DNA of 64,000 nt from Phycisphaeraceae bacterium (GCA_028280965.1 JANQKT010000087.1:41282-105281); one strand, 5' to 3'; counted from the first letter of the stretch, positions 15,873-25,159 are shown. Numbers and translations are program-made. The notes: generated by a model from the letters alone, not told the origin.

Positions 15873-16466
15873 TTACTCGACACCGAAGCGCTTCTGCAGC
15901 GCGGTAACGACACCGCGAGCCTGCTCATCAACCAAGAACCCGTAACGCCCGTCTTTGTTACGTTTCATTGTACTGACCGCCACCGATTTGATCGGTGTGC
16001 CCTCCAACTCAAACTCGATGCGGTAGACGATGTGCAGTAGCTGATCCGGCCCCTCCTCCCCCTCGGAGACCTGGCCAAGCAATGTCACTTCCGCAGATTT
16101 GAGTACCTGCCCCAACTCAGGGCTAAAGCGGACCAGTGAAGTCATCAGTTTCGAGAAGAAAACAGGAGCCGGTGTTTTCTCGAGTTCCCGGAGCGAGTTG
16201 ATGCCGTCGAGAAACACCCCGAGTTCTGCGAATTCGCCGTCTGCTTCGGCTTTCTTGGCGATCACAATAAACAACTGCTTCAATTGTTCCAATTCGGCGG
16301 GATGCATGAGCTGCGACATCGTGTCGTAGTCGCCTTCACGCATCGAATCCATATAGAGTTCGACGGTTTCACGCACTTTTTCATCGGTGATCGGTTCGGC
16401 CAAGTGGCCTTGTGAGCAAACGCAAAGCAGGAGCGTGAGGAGGGTAATGCGTACCGGCTTCATCAT
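15873..16466 (-). CDS. Exported protein of unknown function
   Basis: 197 aa with a signal peptide (MMKPVRITLLTLLLCVCSQG) and GAAAGGG upstream of the ATG pair. The mature part is helical at first (VRETVELYMDSMREGDYDTM, resembling the start of NTF2/SnoaL-like or DUF3887-type domains), then forms strands near the end (LHIVYRIEFEL, IKSVAVSTMK). An extracytoplasmic NTF2-like fold is possible but not established. It has no operon partner. Its base composition is somewhat lower in GC than its neighbours. Confidence 0.75.
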   Translation of the reverse strand: MMKPVRITLLTLLLCVCSQGHLAEPITDEKVRETVELYMDSMREGDYDTMSQLMHPAELEQLKQLFIVIAKKAEADGEFAELGVFLDGINSLRELEKTPAPVFFSKLMTSLVRFSPELGQVLKSAEVTLLGQVSEGEEGPDQLLHIVYRIEFELEGTPIKSVAVSTMKRNKDGRYGFLVDEQARGVVTALQKRFGVE

Positions 16467-16517
16467 TGTCCCTTTCTTCAGGAGCGGAAGAGTACCGAGA
16501 TAACTGCTGTCTATGTC

Positions 16518-17204
16518 TTACTCGGGATAACGCCACGTCTCGCCGGGCTGCATTTCTTTGACCTCGACGCCTTGTGGTTCAAAGCCTTCGATGGTTTGGT
16601 TCAAGACATCGAACGTCTTGTAGTGGACCGGCACGGCGAACTTCGGCTTGATGAACTCGGCGGCCTTGGTCGCGAGATCGGTGCCCATCGTGAAGCGGTC
16701 GCCGCAGGGGATCATCGCGATGTCGGGCTTTGCGACCTCGCCGATGAGCTTCATGTCCGAGAAGAGCGCGGTGTCGCCGCAGTGGTAGAGCTTGACCCCG
16801 CCGATGGAGAAGACCAGGCCCATCGGCTGGCCCATGTACTGGCCTTTGTACGAAGACGAATGGAAGGCGGGGGTCAAGGCGACGTATCCGAAGTCGGTCG
16901 GGATGCGCCCGCCGGGGTTGCCCGGGTCGATGTTGTCGTGGCCGCATTCGGTGGCGACATAGACGCACAACTCGTAGGCGCCGATGACGGTGGCGTTGTT
17001 GGCCTTGGCGATGGCGATGGCGTCGTCGTTGAAGTGGTCCTCGTGGCCGTGGGTCAGCGCGACGTAGTCGCACTGGATCTCTTCGGGCTTGTGCCGGGCC
17101 AGCGGGTTGCCGGTGAGGAAGGGGTCGACGCAGACGGCCTTGCCCGTGTCGGTGTCGCGGATGAGGAAGCCGGAGTGGCCGAGGAAGGTGAGGTCGATAG
17201 GCAT
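16518..17204 (-). CDS. UPF0173 metal-dependent hydrolase (metallo-beta-lactamase fold)
   Basis: 228 aa from the ATG at 17204. Metal-binding features: THGHEDHFND (about 50-59), TPAFHSSS, CGDTALFSD and the C-terminal VPVHYKTF. These match the UPF0173 (YtkL-like) family of small beta-lactamase-fold hydrolases, whose natural substrate is not known. Length is typical for the family. It has no signal peptide, so it is cytoplasmic. A TATCAT hexamer lies about 37 nt upstream of the start. Confidence 0.93.
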   Translation of the reverse strand: MPIDLTFLGHSGFLIRDTDTGKAVCVDPFLTGNPLARHKPEEIQCDYVALTHGHEDHFNDDAIAIAKANNATVIGAYELCVYVATECGHDNIDPGNPGGRIPTDFGYVALTPAFHSSSYKGQYMGQPMGLVFSIGGVKLYHCGDTALFSDMKLIGEVAKPDIAMIPCGDRFTMGTDLATKAAEFIKPKFAVPVHYKTFDVLNQTIEGFEPQGVEVKEMQPGETWRYPE

Positions 17205-17276
17205 AGCGGGCTCGGTTGGGGCCAAGGGTGCCGAGGATGATAGCGTCCCACGTCGGGCGTATGAAGGGGGCAGGCG

Positions 17277-17324
17277 TATGAGGAAGGGGCGATCCCCTTC
17301 AACAGGGGGCCGCCCCTTCTCATA
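17277..17324. repeat. Inverted repeat TATGAGGAAGGGGC...
   Basis: Arms 17277-17290 and 17312-17324 are inverted copies (TATGAGaAGGGGC type), with an inner GATCCCC/GGGGGCC pairing. Unrelated in sequence to the other families. Confidence 0.7.
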
Positions 17325-17326
17325 AA

Positions 17327-17371
17327 CGAAAAATGATGCAGGGGCGGGCCAATCGGACCGCCGCCTGCATC
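17327..17371 (-). terminator. Intrinsic terminator after the 17.5-23.2 kb operon
   Basis: On the minus strand GATGCAGGC...GCCC-CTGCATC forms a long stem (17335-17371) followed by ATTTTTCG. It lies about 145 nt past the stop of the TPR-like gene. Confidence 0.7.
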
Positions 17372-17514
17372 TTTCCAAGAAGCGAGTGGGTGTTGAAGCG
17401 GGGTGCTGGTTTCGCGGTCACCCGCTGATGTTCGTATCGGGCGCGGGGGCGCACGACTGAAGCGCCGGGGCGCAGATCAGTCACGAAAATTGAGACGGGG
17501 TGGGGCGGTGACGC

Positions 17515-19740
17515 TTACCCGCCGGGCCGGACGGGGCTGGGCGGCTGGAGCTGCTGCTGGTTCAGCTCGTACCATTCGCGGTAGCCGCGGGGCTCGGGGA
17601 ACAACACCTGCCAGCCGTCTGCCCAGCCGGCGGCCTGGGCCTGCTGGTTCAGCGGGGGCTGTATCTGCCAGTAACTGAGGAACAGCAGCGGCCGGCGCTC
17701 CTCGGGCTTCATGTCGGCCTCGGCGATGGCGACCAACTGCGCCCCCTCACGCCAGATAGAGCTCTTCTGCGGCAGCGTGAAGCCCGGGTCGGCCATCGCG
17801 TCGAGGAAATAGAACAGCACCAGGTCGCCGAAGGGCGGCAGGTTCTGGCGGCCCTGGACATCCGCGTCGTTCTTGCGCTCGGTCTGGCGCTCCTTGAGGA
17901 ACGAGTCGTACGCCGCCTTGCCCTGGTCGAAGTACCGACGCATCTCGTTGGGGTTGCGCGAGGCGATGCCCCGGCGGAAGGCCTCTCGGATCCAGAACTG
18001 GATCATCTCGATGGCTTGGAAGCCCAGCTCGTCCTCCATGCGGGCGCGGACGAAGTCGGCAAGCCGCAGGTTGTAGTCCCCGTCGCCGGCCACGACCGAG
18101 TCCGGGTCCTGGCCGTACTCATCCTGGGCCATCTGGAAGTACTTGCGGGCGTTGGCCTCGTCGCCGTCGAAGTAGTAGAGGACCACCGCGGCCTGGAGGA
18201 AGTTCTCGTGACCGCGGTTGTAGGTGTCCAGGTTGTGGGTCTCGCCGAAGTCGCCGCGCTCGAACATCTCGCGGGTCTGGACGACGGCGCGTTCGTAGGC
18301 GGGGATCATGCGCGTGTCCGCGGCGTAGTGGATGCGCGACTCGCCGAAGGGCCCGAGCGCCTCGACCTCGGGCCGGTAGGCGATCTTGCCGTAGCGCGCA
18401 AGGTCCTGCAGCGCGTGGATCGTGGCGCGGTTGGCGTTGATGAAGTCGACACGGCCCTTGTCCTGGGTCCACCGCTTGGCGCGGAGCGTACCCAGCGCGG
18501 TCCAGTACACCGAATGGGCCGAGGGGTGCCGCCAGTCGATCGGGCCGAAGCGCTCCATGCACGCGACCATGTACGCCGGGTCCATGTGGTAGTCGGCGAT
18601 GAGCGTCTGGGCACGCAAGAGATCCAGCAGCGGGACGAGGTTGATCACCTCCACGTCGGGGAAACGCTCGCGGACCCGGTCCACATCGATAAACGGACGA
18701 TCGATGATAATCCGCTGGGCGGTGGGGTCCGCCAGCTCCTGCTGGTACAGCCAGGCCTTGACCGCGACGCCCTCGATGCCGACCGTCTCGCTGCTGATGA
18801 CCGCGGGGTTGTCGATCGGGTAGCCCGCGTCGCGGTAGAGCATGACCCGGCCGAGCGCACGGAGGGTCTTGCCGTTCAGCCCCAGGCCCAGCTCCTCGCC
18901 GCCCGGCCCGGTGAGCGCCTCGAGCTCGCGGACGACCGGCTCGAGGTCGGGGTACGCCTGGAAGAACCGCGCCCGCGCGTCGGCGCTGAGGTTCTCGAAA
19001 TAGTTCGAGGCGTTGTAGTCGTCGTCGGGTCGGCCGGGCCTGCGGAGGTAGGTGTCGGCCATGCGCTCGACCGCGCGCATCTGCTCGGTCGCCCGCCACT
19101 CGGTATGGACCAGCGGGTCGAACTCCTCCTGCGTCGGGGCGTTCTCGCCGCGGTACTCGGCCTTGAGCCGCCTGTCCGGGTCGGGCGGGCCCAGGATCGT
19201 CTGCCAGGTGTCGATCCAGCGCTCTTTGTAGTACCAGTGGAAGTCGTCGGTCTGGCCCGCCATCTTGTGGCCGAGGATCCAGCCCAGCGAGCGGTACAGC
19301 ACCACGCCGTTGGGGTTGTTGGGGATCCCGCGGTCGCGGATCAGGGCCATGCCCTTCTGGACCCAGTCCCAGCGCTCCTCCTTGGTCTTGCACTTGACCG
19401 AGATGTTGTAGGCCATGTTCCAGCCATGGAAGTTCCAGGCCTCCGGGTAGCGTGGCTGGAGCGTGGTAATAAACTCGGCGAGTTGATTGGCCTCGTGGAA
19501 CTTGCCCTTCTGTTTCAGGTCTTCGGCCCGCTGCCAGGTGATATTGACCAGGATCCCGCGGAACGAGCCGAGGGCCTCGCCGAAGGCGTACGCGGGGTTG
19601 GCGCTGTCCCCGACCTCGATGTCGTAGGTGATCTGGCGTTCGACGCGCTCGCGGTTGATCGACGGCGTCATCAGGAACGCGCCAAGCAACCCAGCGGCGA
19701 GCAGGACGAGCGCGACGGATTGGATCAGGCGGTCGTGCAT
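17515..19740 (-). CDS. Large membrane-anchored TPR-like protein of unknown function
   Basis: 741 aa. One N-terminal membrane anchor (about 7-27, SVALVLLAAGLLGAFLM) is followed by a long extracytoplasmic helical region. RAEDLKQKGKFHEANQLAEF and YPEAWNFHGWNMAYNIS look like tetratricopeptide repeats; Trp- and Tyr-rich segments follow (FHWYYKERWIDTWQTILGPP). No catalytic motif is recognised. It is the last gene after an ABC ATPase and permease on the same strand, with a 157-bp gap that contains an inverted repeat. It may act with the transporter. Such proteins seem to be a planctomycete speciality. Confidence 0.8.
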   Translation of the reverse strand: MHDRLIQSVALVLLAAGLLGAFLMTPSINRERVERQITYDIEVGDSANPAYAFGEALGSFRGILVNITWQRAEDLKQKGKFHEANQLAEFITTLQPRYPEAWNFHGWNMAYNISVKCKTKEERWDWVQKGMALIRDRGIPNNPNGVVLYRSLGWILGHKMAGQTDDFHWYYKERWIDTWQTILGPPDPDRRLKAEYRGENAPTQEEFDPLVHTEWRATEQMRAVERMADTYLRRPGRPDDDYNASNYFENLSADARARFFQAYPDLEPVVRELEALTGPGGEELGLGLNGKTLRALGRVMLYRDAGYPIDNPAVISSETVGIEGVAVKAWLYQQELADPTAQRIIIDRPFIDVDRVRERFPDVEVINLVPLLDLLRAQTLIADYHMDPAYMVACMERFGPIDWRHPSAHSVYWTALGTLRAKRWTQDKGRVDFINANRATIHALQDLARYGKIAYRPEVEALGPFGESRIHYAADTRMIPAYERAVVQTREMFERGDFGETHNLDTYNRGHENFLQAAVVLYYFDGDEANARKYFQMAQDEYGQDPDSVVAGDGDYNLRLADFVRARMEDELGFQAIEMIQFWIREAFRRGIASRNPNEMRRYFDQGKAAYDSFLKERQTERKNDADVQGRQNLPPFGDLVLFYFLDAMADPGFTLPQKSSIWREGAQLVAIAEADMKPEERRPLLFLSYWQIQPPLNQQAQAAGWADGWQVLFPEPRGYREWYELNQQQLQPPSPVRPGG

Positions 19741-19751
19741 GGTTCGGGGAG

Positions 19752-19901
19752 CAGGGAATCGGGATTAGGGAATAGGAAAGTGGGCAACACGCGTGGTTAG
19801 TGTAGGATCGATCCGGGCCATCTATCTCTCATACGCTCGCACAGCGTTTTCAGTTTCAAGGACGCTTCAATGGCCCTTATTCCCGACTCCCGATTCCCTA
19901 A
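19752..19901. repeat. Inverted repeat, GGGAATCGGGATTAGGGAATAGG family
   Basis: Left arm 19752-19778 and right arm about 19875-19901 are imperfect inverted copies about 25 bp long, separated by about 95 bp. The right arm reaches the 3' end of the permease gene, which stops at 19898. Confidence 0.75.
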
Positions 19902-21925
19902 ACGGTCACCCTTGCGATCTCTTTCCGGGAGAAGAAGAACAGGCCGATCGCGCCGACGATGCCGGTCCACATCAGGCCGATCTTCCAGAAGGCCTTGAAC
20001 AGCAGCCCGTTGCCGATGACCTGGCCGTTGGACAGCGGCTCGGTGGTGTTGAACCCGCCGAAGGACGGGACGAGCAGCATGAATGTCCCGCCGAGCACGC
20101 GCACCAGCACGCGGAAGGCCTCGTAGACCTCGCCGTTGCCCAGGTGGGAGAAGAACGTGCCGAGGGTCGAGGTGATGAGGGTCCAGGCGTCTGTGTCCGG
20201 CGCACTGACATAGGAGTTCAGCGACTCGTCGATCACGCCGCTGAATGTCGCGGCGACGAACACGACCAGCGAGACCATCGCCGCGACCGGGAAGCTCATG
20301 AGTGACCCCGCCGCGAGCCCGAGCATCGCCAGGAAGCAGAGCTTGAGCCAGACGATGGCCATCGCCCGGGCGAGGTTGGCCTCGAACGAGCCGACACGGT
20401 AGTACAGCTCGATCTGCGCGTCCTTGTAGTTGAAATCGAGGTAGTCCTGCCTGACCCCGTCACGCCGGTAGGCAGGGACCTCGATCGTGACGAGCATCGT
20501 GCCGTCCTGGCCGATCATGCTCGCGGGGATGTTGACCTCGTGCGGCGTCTCGACCGGCACCTCGCCGTTGCTGACCGGCGACGCCGGGGCGCCCGGACGA
20601 GACGGCGGGGGGTAGGGCAGGTTGTTGACCTTGAGGTAGAACTCGACGAACTGGTCGTCCGGCTCGGGGCTGGTGTCGGTAGTCAGCACCAGCTGGATCG
20701 TCTCGCGGTCGATCTGTTCCCCCGCCTTCTCGATCACCTGCGGCGGGACCTGTTCGAGCACCGCGCGCGTCAGCTCGTTGGGCCGGCCGGCGATCCAGGC
20801 CGTGACCTGGTCCGCGTCTTCCCCGCCGAGCCCGCCTTCGTCCACGAGGATCGCCCGGGCGCGCTCGATCGCGGCGTTGGACGCCGCGACCGCGTTCTCC
20901 AGGCCCTCGAAGCGGTACTGCTTGCTCGACCCGCCATCGATGGTGTAGAAGCGCGCGACCGCTTCGGCGACGATCTCCTGCCGGGCCGGCTCCGGCAACG
21001 CGCCGATCGGATCGCCTACCTCGCCGAACTTCTCCGGGTCGCGCTGCTGCTTCTCCTGGAGCATGTTGTCGAACATCGCGTCCCAGCCGATGTCCATCGG
21101 CTCGGGGACCATCGCCAGCCGGGCGGTCAGGACCTCCCGATGCACCGCACCGCGGTCGAACTCGTTGAGCGCGGGGTTGCGCGCGATCGACATCGTGAAG
21201 CCGTAGATCGCCACGCCCGCGACCGTGACCAGCACCGCGTTGAGCAGCACGACCCCCAGCCACTTGCCCAGGAGGTACTGCCACCGCGCCAGCGGCTTGG
21301 TCAGGGTCATGTGCGCCTGGCGGGAAGACAGCTCGAGGCTGACCGACCGCGCCGCGAGCAGCACCGTCATCAGCCCGAGCAGCACCGACACGATCGCGGT
21401 CGAGTACGTCAGAAACCGCTGGATCATGTAGGTGACGCGGTCCTCGCTGCTCAGAATCAGCGGCATGACAACCAGCAGCACGAGCAGGGCGACGATGAAG
21501 ATCAGCGCGATGCCCATGCGCAGCGCCTCTTCGAGCATCGTGCGCGCGACACCAAGCGCCGCATAGCCCGGGCGGAGGATCAACCGCAACAGGTTGATGC
21601 CCAGCAGGAAGCCGATGACCGCGAGGTAGAGGTAGATCGAAGTGCGCCAGCCGGGTTCCCAGCCGATCGCGAGCATCAGCAGCGTGACCAGGCCGAACCC
21701 GACCGTCGTCAGGACAAAGGTATTGACACGCTTGACCCACGGCGTCTCGCGCCATCGGTAAAGGCCGTACAGCGTCCAGGCGCTGCCGATGAACCCGCCC
21801 GCGAACGCGAGCCATCGCGCGGGTGCATCGGCCTCTTGCGCCGCCAGCAGGAAGTACAGGCCGTTCGCGGCAACCGCGATCGCCACCCACACCGCGAGCC
21901 AGGTTTTCCAGGTGAGCTTGAGCAT
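19898..21925 (-). CDS. ABC-2 family permease with large extracytoplasmic domain
   Basis: 675 aa. Membrane segments cluster at the N-terminus (about 8-30, 35-52, 70-88, 95-115, 135-160, 180-200, 230-250) and at the C-terminus (about 540-640, with YVSAPDTDAW between). A roughly 280-residue soluble loop (about 255-535) lies between them. SSRQAHMTLTKPLARWQYLLGK is the usual ABC-2/NosY intracellular motif. The ATG overlaps the stop of the ATPase gene (ATGA), so the two are coupled. The substrate is unknown; the large loop suggests extraction or handling of an envelope molecule. Confidence 0.88.
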   Translation of the reverse strand: MLKLTWKTWLAVWVAIAVAANGLYFLLAAQEADAPARWLAFAGGFIGSAWTLYGLYRWRETPWVKRVNTFVLTTVGFGLVTLLMLAIGWEPGWRTSIYLYLAVIGFLLGINLLRLILRPGYAALGVARTMLEEALRMGIALIFIVALLVLLVVMPLILSSEDRVTYMIQRFLTYSTAIVSVLLGLMTVLLAARSVSLELSSRQAHMTLTKPLARWQYLLGKWLGVVLLNAVLVTVAGVAIYGFTMSIARNPALNEFDRGAVHREVLTARLAMVPEPMDIGWDAMFDNMLQEKQQRDPEKFGEVGDPIGALPEPARQEIVAEAVARFYTIDGGSSKQYRFEGLENAVAASNAAIERARAILVDEGGLGGEDADQVTAWIAGRPNELTRAVLEQVPPQVIEKAGEQIDRETIQLVLTTDTSPEPDDQFVEFYLKVNNLPYPPPSRPGAPASPVSNGEVPVETPHEVNIPASMIGQDGTMLVTIEVPAYRRDGVRQDYLDFNYKDAQIELYYRVGSFEANLARAMAIVWLKLCFLAMLGLAAGSLMSFPVAAMVSLVVFVAATFSGVIDESLNSYVSAPDTDAWTLITSTLGTFFSHLGNGEVYEAFRVLVRVLGGTFMLLVPSFGGFNTTEPLSNGQVIGNGLLFKAFWKIGLMWTGIVGAIGLFFFSRKEIARVTV

Positions 21926-23244
21926 CAGCCGTTGAGCAGGTCGTCGATCACGCCCTTGTCGGTTTGCGGTTTCGCGTCGCGCGGTTTCGTCTCGCCCGCG
22001 CTCGGGTCGGCGGGCTTGGGCGACCGGGGCTCGGCCGGCTTGTCGCCGGCCAGCTCGGCGAGGACGCTGTCTGCCTCGCTCGGCGCAGCGGGCGCGGGCT
22101 GGGCCCCGGGCTGATCCGAGCCCGCGCCGCGCTCTGGCGCGGCTTGGGCAGTCGTTGTTGATGCACCGGCTGCCGGTTCGGGTGCCCTCGGGGCTTCACC
22201 GCTGACCAGCGACTCGATCAGCACCTCGCGTTCCTGCGTCTGCTTACGCTCGGCGAAGGCGGCATCGTCCTCGTCCTCGCCCTGCAAGAACGCCGCGACG
22301 TCCCGGCCGGACCGGGCGCCGTACGTGTGCAGGCCCTGCTGCTTCGCTTCCTCGACCATCTCGAGGAACACTTGTTCAAGCGTCCGTCGGGGGTGGTCGA
22401 GCGCGACATCCGTGACGCCCAGGCGTTCGAGCGCCGCCACGATCTGTTCGTCGCTGACCTGGTCCAGCGCGCCGGTCGTAATGGTGGTTTTTTCCTGGAC
22501 CTCGAGCAGCCGGTCGAGGTTGCCTTCCCGCCTGACTTTCCCGCCGTACATCATGGACACGCGGTCGCACACGTCCTGCACATCCGCCAGGAGGTGCGAG
22601 CACAGCAGGATCGTCTTGCCCCGGTCGCGCAGCTGGGTGATGACCTTTTTGACATCATTGGTCGCGATCGGATCCATGCCCGAGGTCGGCTCGTCGAGGA
22701 TCAAGAGCTCAGGGTCGTTGATCAGCGCCTGGGCGAGGCCGACCTTCCGCATCATGCCCTTGGAGAACTCGCCGACCGGCCGGTTCGCCGCGTGCTCGAG
22801 ACCGACCATCTCCAGCAGCATCTCGATCCGCTTCTTCCGCGTCGTGCGGTCCAGGTGGAACAGCTTGCCGTAGTAATCCAGCGTCTCGGTCGGGGAGAGG
22901 AACCGGTACAGGTATGTCTCTTCCGGCAGGTAGCCGATCCGCTTCTTGGTCGCGACGTCCCGCGGCAGGCTGCCGAACACCGCCAGCTTGCCCGAGGTTG
23001 GGTGCAGGAGCCCCAGGATCATCTTGATCGTCGTGGACTTGCCCGATCCGTTGGGGCCCAGGAGCCCGAACACCTCGCCGCGGAGGATCTCAAAGTCGAT
23101 CGCATCGACCGCGCGGACCTTGTCGCGGAGCCAGAAATCCTTGAAGACCTTGGTCAGCCCGAGCGCCTTGACGACGACGTCTTCGGCCCCCGGAAGGTTC
23201 GGGGGCGCTGCCGGGGGCGGGGCGGTTTCCGGGGGCTCGGCCAT
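21925..23244 (-). CDS. ABC transporter ATP-binding protein
   Basis: 439 aa from the ATG at 23244. Walker A GPNGSGKST, Q-loop region PEETYLYRFL, signature GEFSKGMMRKVGLAQ, Walker B LLILDEPTSGMDP and the H-loop CSHLL place it in the ABC-2 (CcmA/NatA) class. After the NBD a long acidic, Ala/Pro-rich tail (about 290-439) is unusual; SLVSGEAPRAPEP and later GDKPAEP look disordered. TAGAAT lies exactly 6 nt before the ATG, so the mRNA may be leaderless. It is the first gene of a three-gene unit with the permease and the TPR-like protein. Confidence 0.93.
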   Translation of the reverse strand: MAEPPETAPPPAAPPNLPGAEDVVVKALGLTKVFKDFWLRDKVRAVDAIDFEILRGEVFGLLGPNGSGKSTTIKMILGLLHPTSGKLAVFGSLPRDVATKKRIGYLPEETYLYRFLSPTETLDYYGKLFHLDRTTRKKRIEMLLEMVGLEHAANRPVGEFSKGMMRKVGLAQALINDPELLILDEPTSGMDPIATNDVKKVITQLRDRGKTILLCSHLLADVQDVCDRVSMMYGGKVRREGNLDRLLEVQEKTTITTGALDQVSDEQIVAALERLGVTDVALDHPRRTLEQVFLEMVEEAKQQGLHTYGARSGRDVAAFLQGEDEDDAAFAERKQTQEREVLIESLVSGEAPRAPEPAAGASTTTAQAAPERGAGSDQPGAQPAPAAPSEADSVLAELAGDKPAEPRSPKPADPSAGETKPRDAKPQTDKGVIDDLLNG

Positions 23245-23250
23245 CACCCG

Positions 23251-23256
23251 ATTCTA
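23251..23256 (-). promoter_or_regulatory. -10-like TAGAAT, 6 nt before the ABC ATPase start
   Basis: TAGAAT, CGGGTG, ATG (23244). A GTG directly precedes the ATG in frame. It predicts a leaderless transcript for the operon. Confidence 0.55.
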
Positions 23257-23301
23257 TACGTTCGGGGGGCGGCCGGGTTGGCCTGAATCAGAGCGGGTGC
23301 C

Positions 23302-23754
23302 TCACCAAGTCCTATGCTCGGCCGAGTCGTTGGGCGCGATCTCGCCGGTGTTCTCGTCGTAGAACCACGCCGAGCTGCCCACCGCGCCGTCGCCGAGCGG
23401 GACGGTGTCGGTGAACGGGTTCTTGGGCATGAAGGGCATGTATGGCCCGAGCGGGTAGCCGGCGGTGCCGATCGGCGCGGTCGCGCCGGCCTCGTTGCTG
23501 GACAGCGTCATCTGGTCGATGAAGTTGGTCAGCGTCGGGTAGTTGCCGTTGTGCTGGTTCTTGTACAACTCGAGCTGAGCCCGCATCCGGAACAGGTCCT
23601 GCTGCAGGGCGCTCTCCTTGGTGTCCTGCGAGGCGCTGGAGAACTGCGGGACGACGATCGCGGCGAGGATCCCCAGGATCACCACCACGACCAGGATCTC
23701 GACCAGCGTGAAGCCCCGGCGGGCGGTCTGACGGGTGTGTAGCGGCAGGTTCAT
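23302..23754 (-). CDS. Type II secretion/type IV pilin-like pseudopilin (GspG-like)
   Basis: 150 aa from the ATG at 23754. The N-terminus has the prepilin peptidase site RRGFTLVEILVVVVILGILA: cleavage before Phe and the conserved Glu at mature position 5. After the hydrophobic helix the protein continues GspG-like (SALQQDLFRMRAQLELYK, NGNYPTL, FMPKNPFT) and ends near ENTGEIAPN. It would assemble in the pseudopilus of a type II system. No other secretion gene is next to it; planctomycetes often scatter many such pilins. Confidence 0.92.
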   Translation of the reverse strand: MNLPLHTRQTARRGFTLVEILVVVVILGILAAIVVPQFSSASQDTKESALQQDLFRMRAQLELYKNQHNGNYPTLTNFIDQMTLSSNEAGATAPIGTAGYPLGPYMPFMPKNPFTDTVPLGDGAVGSSAWFYDENTGEIAPNDSAEHRTW

Positions 23755-24176
23755 AGCGGTTTTCCTTGTCGTCGCCGGGCCCCTCGGCGCATACGCCCGC
23801 CCGGTATAGGTCCACCGCAACTATCGAATCCCCCCGCGCGGCCGTGAAGCGCGGGGGCCCGATTCCCTGTGCAGCGGGGTAGCCGGCGCCGGCTGTAACG
23901 GCTGGGCAGGGCCCCAGAAGCCCCCAGACTGCAGGACCGGCCCGGGTTTGGGCGGAAACGAACGTTGGGTAGCCGGGGTGGAGGCTCGGCGACGCCCCGG
24001 AACGTGTCGGCATGGACAGGATCAACACAACCGGGTCCGGGGGCTCGCAAGCTCGGCCCCGGCCACCCGACAGCCGGCTTTTCGCCCCTCCGGCTTGCAT
24101 CCCCGGCCGGGCTTTGTCACAATACCCGGCTCGAAACCCCGATCGACCCCGAACCCGCCGACGAAAGGCAGACCCC

Positions 24177-24380
24177 ATGGCCATCCGGATCAAGGCCCGC
24201 AACGGTGAATCCGCCGAGCAGATGCTCCGCCGCTTCAAGAAGCTGTGCGAGAAAGAAGGCCTGACCAAAGAGATCAAGAAGCGCGCCTACTACGAGAAGC
24301 CCAGCGAGCGGAAGCAGCGGGCCCTGCGCAAGCAGGTCAAGCGCACCGAGATGGGCGGCCGCGGCCCGCGGCGCAAGTAA
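24177..24380 (+). CDS. rpsU: 30S ribosomal protein S21 (bS21)
   Basis: 67 aa, starting MAIRIKARNGESAEQMLRRF and ending in a basic tail (GGRGPRRK). EKEGLTKEIKKRAYYEKPSE is the conserved S21 core. GAAAGG lies about 10 nt upstream of the ATG. The gene is monocistronic, ended by a strong terminator 32 nt after the stop. S21 takes part in translation initiation on the small subunit. Confidence 0.96.
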   Translation: MAIRIKARNGESAEQMLRRFKKLCEKEGLTKEIKKRAYYEKPSERKQRALRKQVKRTEMGGRGPRRK

Positions 24381-24411
24381 GCGCCTCTCTCCATCCAGGA
24401 CCACTGCGAAG

Positions 24412-24438
24412 CCCACGCCCTAAGAGCGTGGGTTTTTT
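24412..24438 (+). terminator. rpsU intrinsic terminator
   Basis: Stem CCCACGC/GCGTGGG (24412-24418 and 24426-24432) and six T residues at 24433-24438. The run of T overlaps the stop codon of the convergent gene. Confidence 0.92.
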
Positions 24439-24724
24439 ACGACGCGGCCTCCTCGATCGCCAGCGCCAGGTCCACATCCTTTTGCGTCACCTTGTTCCCC
24501 GCGTCGTGCGTGCTCAGCGAGATGGTCACGCACGAATAAACGTTCCACAGCTCGGGGTGGTGGTTTGCCGCCTCCGCCTCGAGCCCGATGCGCACGATCA
24601 GCGCGAGCGCCTCGCGGAAGTCGGCCAGCTTGAACGCCTTGGTCAGCTTATCGTCTTCAAACGACCAGCCGGGCAGGGAGGCGAGTGCGGATTCGATCTG
24701 TTCGCTTGAGAGCGGGCTTGCCAT
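24437..24724 (-). CDS. 4a-hydroxytetrahydrobiopterin dehydratase (PCD/DCoH)
   Basis: 95 aa. EAANHHPELWNVYSCVTISL holds the catalytic His residues of pterin-4a-carbinolamine dehydratase, followed by STHDAGNKVTQKDVDLA, the usual C-terminal motif. The enzyme recycles pterin after aromatic amino acid hydroxylation; many bacteria use it for molybdopterin or as a protein partner. No hydroxylase is next to it. It converges on rpsU, sharing the terminator region. Confidence 0.94.
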   Translation of the reverse strand: MASPLSSEQIESALASLPGWSFEDDKLTKAFKLADFREALALIVRIGLEAEAANHHPELWNVYSCVTISLSTHDAGNKVTQKDVDLALAIEEAAS

Positions 24725-24886
24725 CGGTATCTCCTGATCGGGCTTGACGGGGCGACGGGGACAGTCCCTCTGAGTAGAGGGCCTGTCCGCTTTGTGTGCG
24801 TTTAATGATAGGAGAACTGATTAAAAACAGGCGCAGCGCTCGCGCGCCGCGCCTGCGGTTGGGGTTTCACGGGATCTCAGCACCGG

Positions 24887-25159
24887 TCAGACCAGCACCG
24901 CCCGGTCGTCGGGCACGTAGGCGGCGGTGTCGCCCGCCTCCGCGCTCCGATCGACCGTGCCCAGCTCGACGGCCGGGGCGTAGAGCAGCTTGTGGACCGC
25001 ATCGATGTGGTCCTGGCCGTAACGCCGGTGCCCGCCGGGGGTCCGGTGTGCCGGTGGGATGAGCCCTGCGCGCTCCCAATTGCGCAGCGACTCGGCCGAC
25101 ACGTTGAACCGGCGCGTGAGCACGCCGATCGAGAAGGTCCGCGTTTCGAGTTCGGCCAT
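24887..25159 (-). CDS. Short MerR-type DNA-binding protein
   Basis: 90 aa. FSIGVLTRRFNVSAESLRNWERAGLIPPAHRTPGGHRRY, split here for description, is a MerR winged-helix domain of about 45 residues. It is followed by DHIDAVHKLLYAP and an acidic tail, with no effector domain. GGAGG lies 6 nt before the ATG. Excisionase-like or chromosome-placement proteins can have this size. The promoter it controls is not evident; it could act on its own upstream region, where half of a family A repeat lies. Confidence 0.85.
   Translation of the reverse strand: MAELETRTFSIGVLTRRFNVSAESLRNWERAGLIPPAHRTPGGHRRYGQDHIDAVHKLLYAPAVELGTVDRSAEAGDTAAYVPDDRAVLV

Noticed and set aside
20540-22114. 524-residue plus-strand frame across the permease gene
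   Set aside because: Shadow frame with Arg/Asp/His bias; the minus-strand permease has proper motifs and membrane helices.
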